Assembly: GCA_028275295.1 (NCBI GenBank)
Contig: JAPWUY010000136.1
Span: 1-5,987, forward strand
Origin: Thermodesulfobacteriota bacterium
Lineage (GTDB): Bacteria; Desulfobacterota; Desulfocorpusculales; Desulfocorpusculum
DNA length: 5,987 nucleotides
Direction of reading: 5' to 3'
The notes under the pieces are model-generated. The model made no database searches, was not told where the DNA came from, and saw nothing but the letters and a program-made list of their open reading frames with translations. Below are positions 5,191 through 5,987 of the stretch, in pieces (the stretch's first letter is position 1; every line of letters begins with the position of its first letter). Made by a program: the position numbers and the translations under genes.

Positions 5191-5987
5191 ATGAGAAGTG
5201 TCAACATGGACTGTTACGCAGCGACCCCTGTGAGGGAGGAAGTTCTTCAGGCCATGCTCCCTTATTTCAGAGAGCATTTCGGCAACCCCTCCAGTATCCA
5301 CCACCTCGGGGAGCAACCCCTCAAGGCCATAACAGAGGCCAGGGGCAAGGTTGCCCGCTTGATAGGGGCCAAACATCCCGAGGAAGTTTTCTTCACCTCC
5401 TGCGGCACTGAGGCCAATAACTGGGCCATAAAGGGGACTGTTTGGAAGAACAGGGACAGAGGCCAGCACGTTATCATATCATCGGTGGAACATTTCTCTG
5501 TTCTCTACGTGGCCAATACCCTGGAGCGGTGGGGTTTCGAGGTGACCAGGCTTCCAGTGGACAAGTATGGCCGAGTGGACCCCGACGACGTGAAGAAGGC
5601 AATCCGCAAGGACACCATCTTGGTGTCCATAATGCACAGCACACCAGAGGTGGGAACCCTTCAGCCCATCGAGGAGATAGCGAAGGTGGTCAAGGAGGCT
5701 GGGGTGATCTTCCACACGGACGCCGTTGGATCGGTGGGAAGGGTGCCAGTGGATGTGGAAAGACTGGGGGTGGACCTCCTCAGTTGTTCCGCTGACCAAT
5801 TCTACGGGCCCAGGGGAGCCGGGGCCCTGTACATGCGCAGGGGCACCCCCACCCAGAGGCTTCTCGATGGGGGAGCCCAGGAGGACGGAAGAAGAGGTGG
5901 TACGGAGAACGTCCCAGCGATTGTGGGAATGGGGGTTGCGGCAGAGCTCGCCATGAAGGAGATGGATTTGAGGGCAGCAAAGGTCAG
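5191..5987 (+). CDS. NifS/IscS-like fold-type-I protein lacking the PLP lysine (3' end outside window)
   Basis: The first 265 residues of a class V aminotransferase / cysteine desulfurase homologue are present; the gene continues past 5987. ATG 5191 is chosen because it follows GGAGG and gives the usual short N-terminus. Group I landmarks are clear: DCYAATPV (7-14), FGNPSSIHHLG (30-40), the phosphate-binding FTSCGTEANN (68-77), SSVEH with the substrate-acting His at 101, FHTDAV with the PLP-pyridine Asp at 177, FYGPRGAGALYMR (204-216), and GGAQEDGRRGGTENV (227-241). The catalytic positions differ. The IscS SGHK motif is SADQ (200-203), so the Schiff-base lysine is Gln203 and the neighbouring His is Asp202. 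The Gln of DAxQ is Gly180. The NNE-V/I-G motif reads TPEVG (151-155). The reading frame and codon use show no decay. Normal cysteine desulfurase activity is therefore unlikely; a non-catalytic partner, a PMP enzyme or a different reaction are possibilities. It probably shares a transcript with the acyl-CoA synthetase-like gene. The Cys-bearing loop is beyond the window. Confidence 0.93.
   Translation, partial: MRSVNMDCYAATPVREEVLQAMLPYFREHFGNPSSIHHLGEQPLKAITEARGKVARLIGAKHPEEVFFTSCGTEANNWAIKGTVWKNRDRGQHVIISSVEHFSVLYVANTLERWGFEVTRLPVDKYGRVDPDDVKKAIRKDTILVSIMHSTPEVGTLQPIEEIAKVVKEAGVIFHTDAVGSVGRVPVDVERLGVDLLSCSADQFYGPRGAGALYMRRGTPTQRLLDGGAQEDGRRGGTENVPAIVGMGVAAELAMKEMDLRAAKV

Overview
The window reads as a bacterial genomic fragment in two compositional halves. 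The left part (about 1-1880) is GC-rich; its one long coding region uses CGN arginine codons and ATC isoleucine codons. The right part (about 2400-5987) carries genes rich in AGG/AGA arginine and ATA isoleucine codons, a pattern common in thermophiles. No marker gene fixes the lineage. An anaerobic and/or thermophilic bacterium, or a hot-environment metagenome contig, is my inference from codon use and from the ADP-forming acyl-CoA synthetase-type gene.

Layout: (1) 1-421 is non-coding and built from two diverged copies of a unit repeated every 215 bp. Each copy carries an 8-bp hairpin with an AGA loop, whose stem changes in a compensatory way between copies, followed by a core bounded by inverted repeats. 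(2) 397-1872 is the C-terminal part of an adenine-specific DNA methyltransferase (type IIG / TaqI_C-like). It has lost the SAM-binding and NPPY/W catalytic region, and its homology begins right where the second repeat copy ends. (3) 1873-2426 is intergenic, with several inverted repeats and no convincing gene. (4) 2427-2639 encodes a small basic protein with a probable SH3/KOW-like beta fold. (5) 2709-3608, minus strand, encodes a membrane-anchored SPFH (prohibitin/HflC-like) protein, convergent with the small gene. (6) A 96-bp divergent intergenic region holds a palindromic element and strong ribosome binding sites for both neighbours. (7) 3705-5129 encodes an ADP-forming acyl-CoA synthetase alpha-type protein (CoA-binding plus succinyl-CoA-ligase-like domains, phosphohistidine at residue 257). 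(8) 5191-5987 is the 5' part of a NifS/IscS-like gene that runs off the window.

The last two genes are co-directional with a 61-bp gap and probably co-transcribed. The point most worth following up is the NifS-like protein. It keeps the fold landmarks of group I cysteine desulfurases (phosphate-binding GTEANN, EH, the Asp of the DAV motif, GGAQE...GTENV), but the PLP-binding lysine is glutamine and the usual active-site His, Gln and Asn are also replaced. It is therefore unlikely to be an ordinary cysteine desulfurase.
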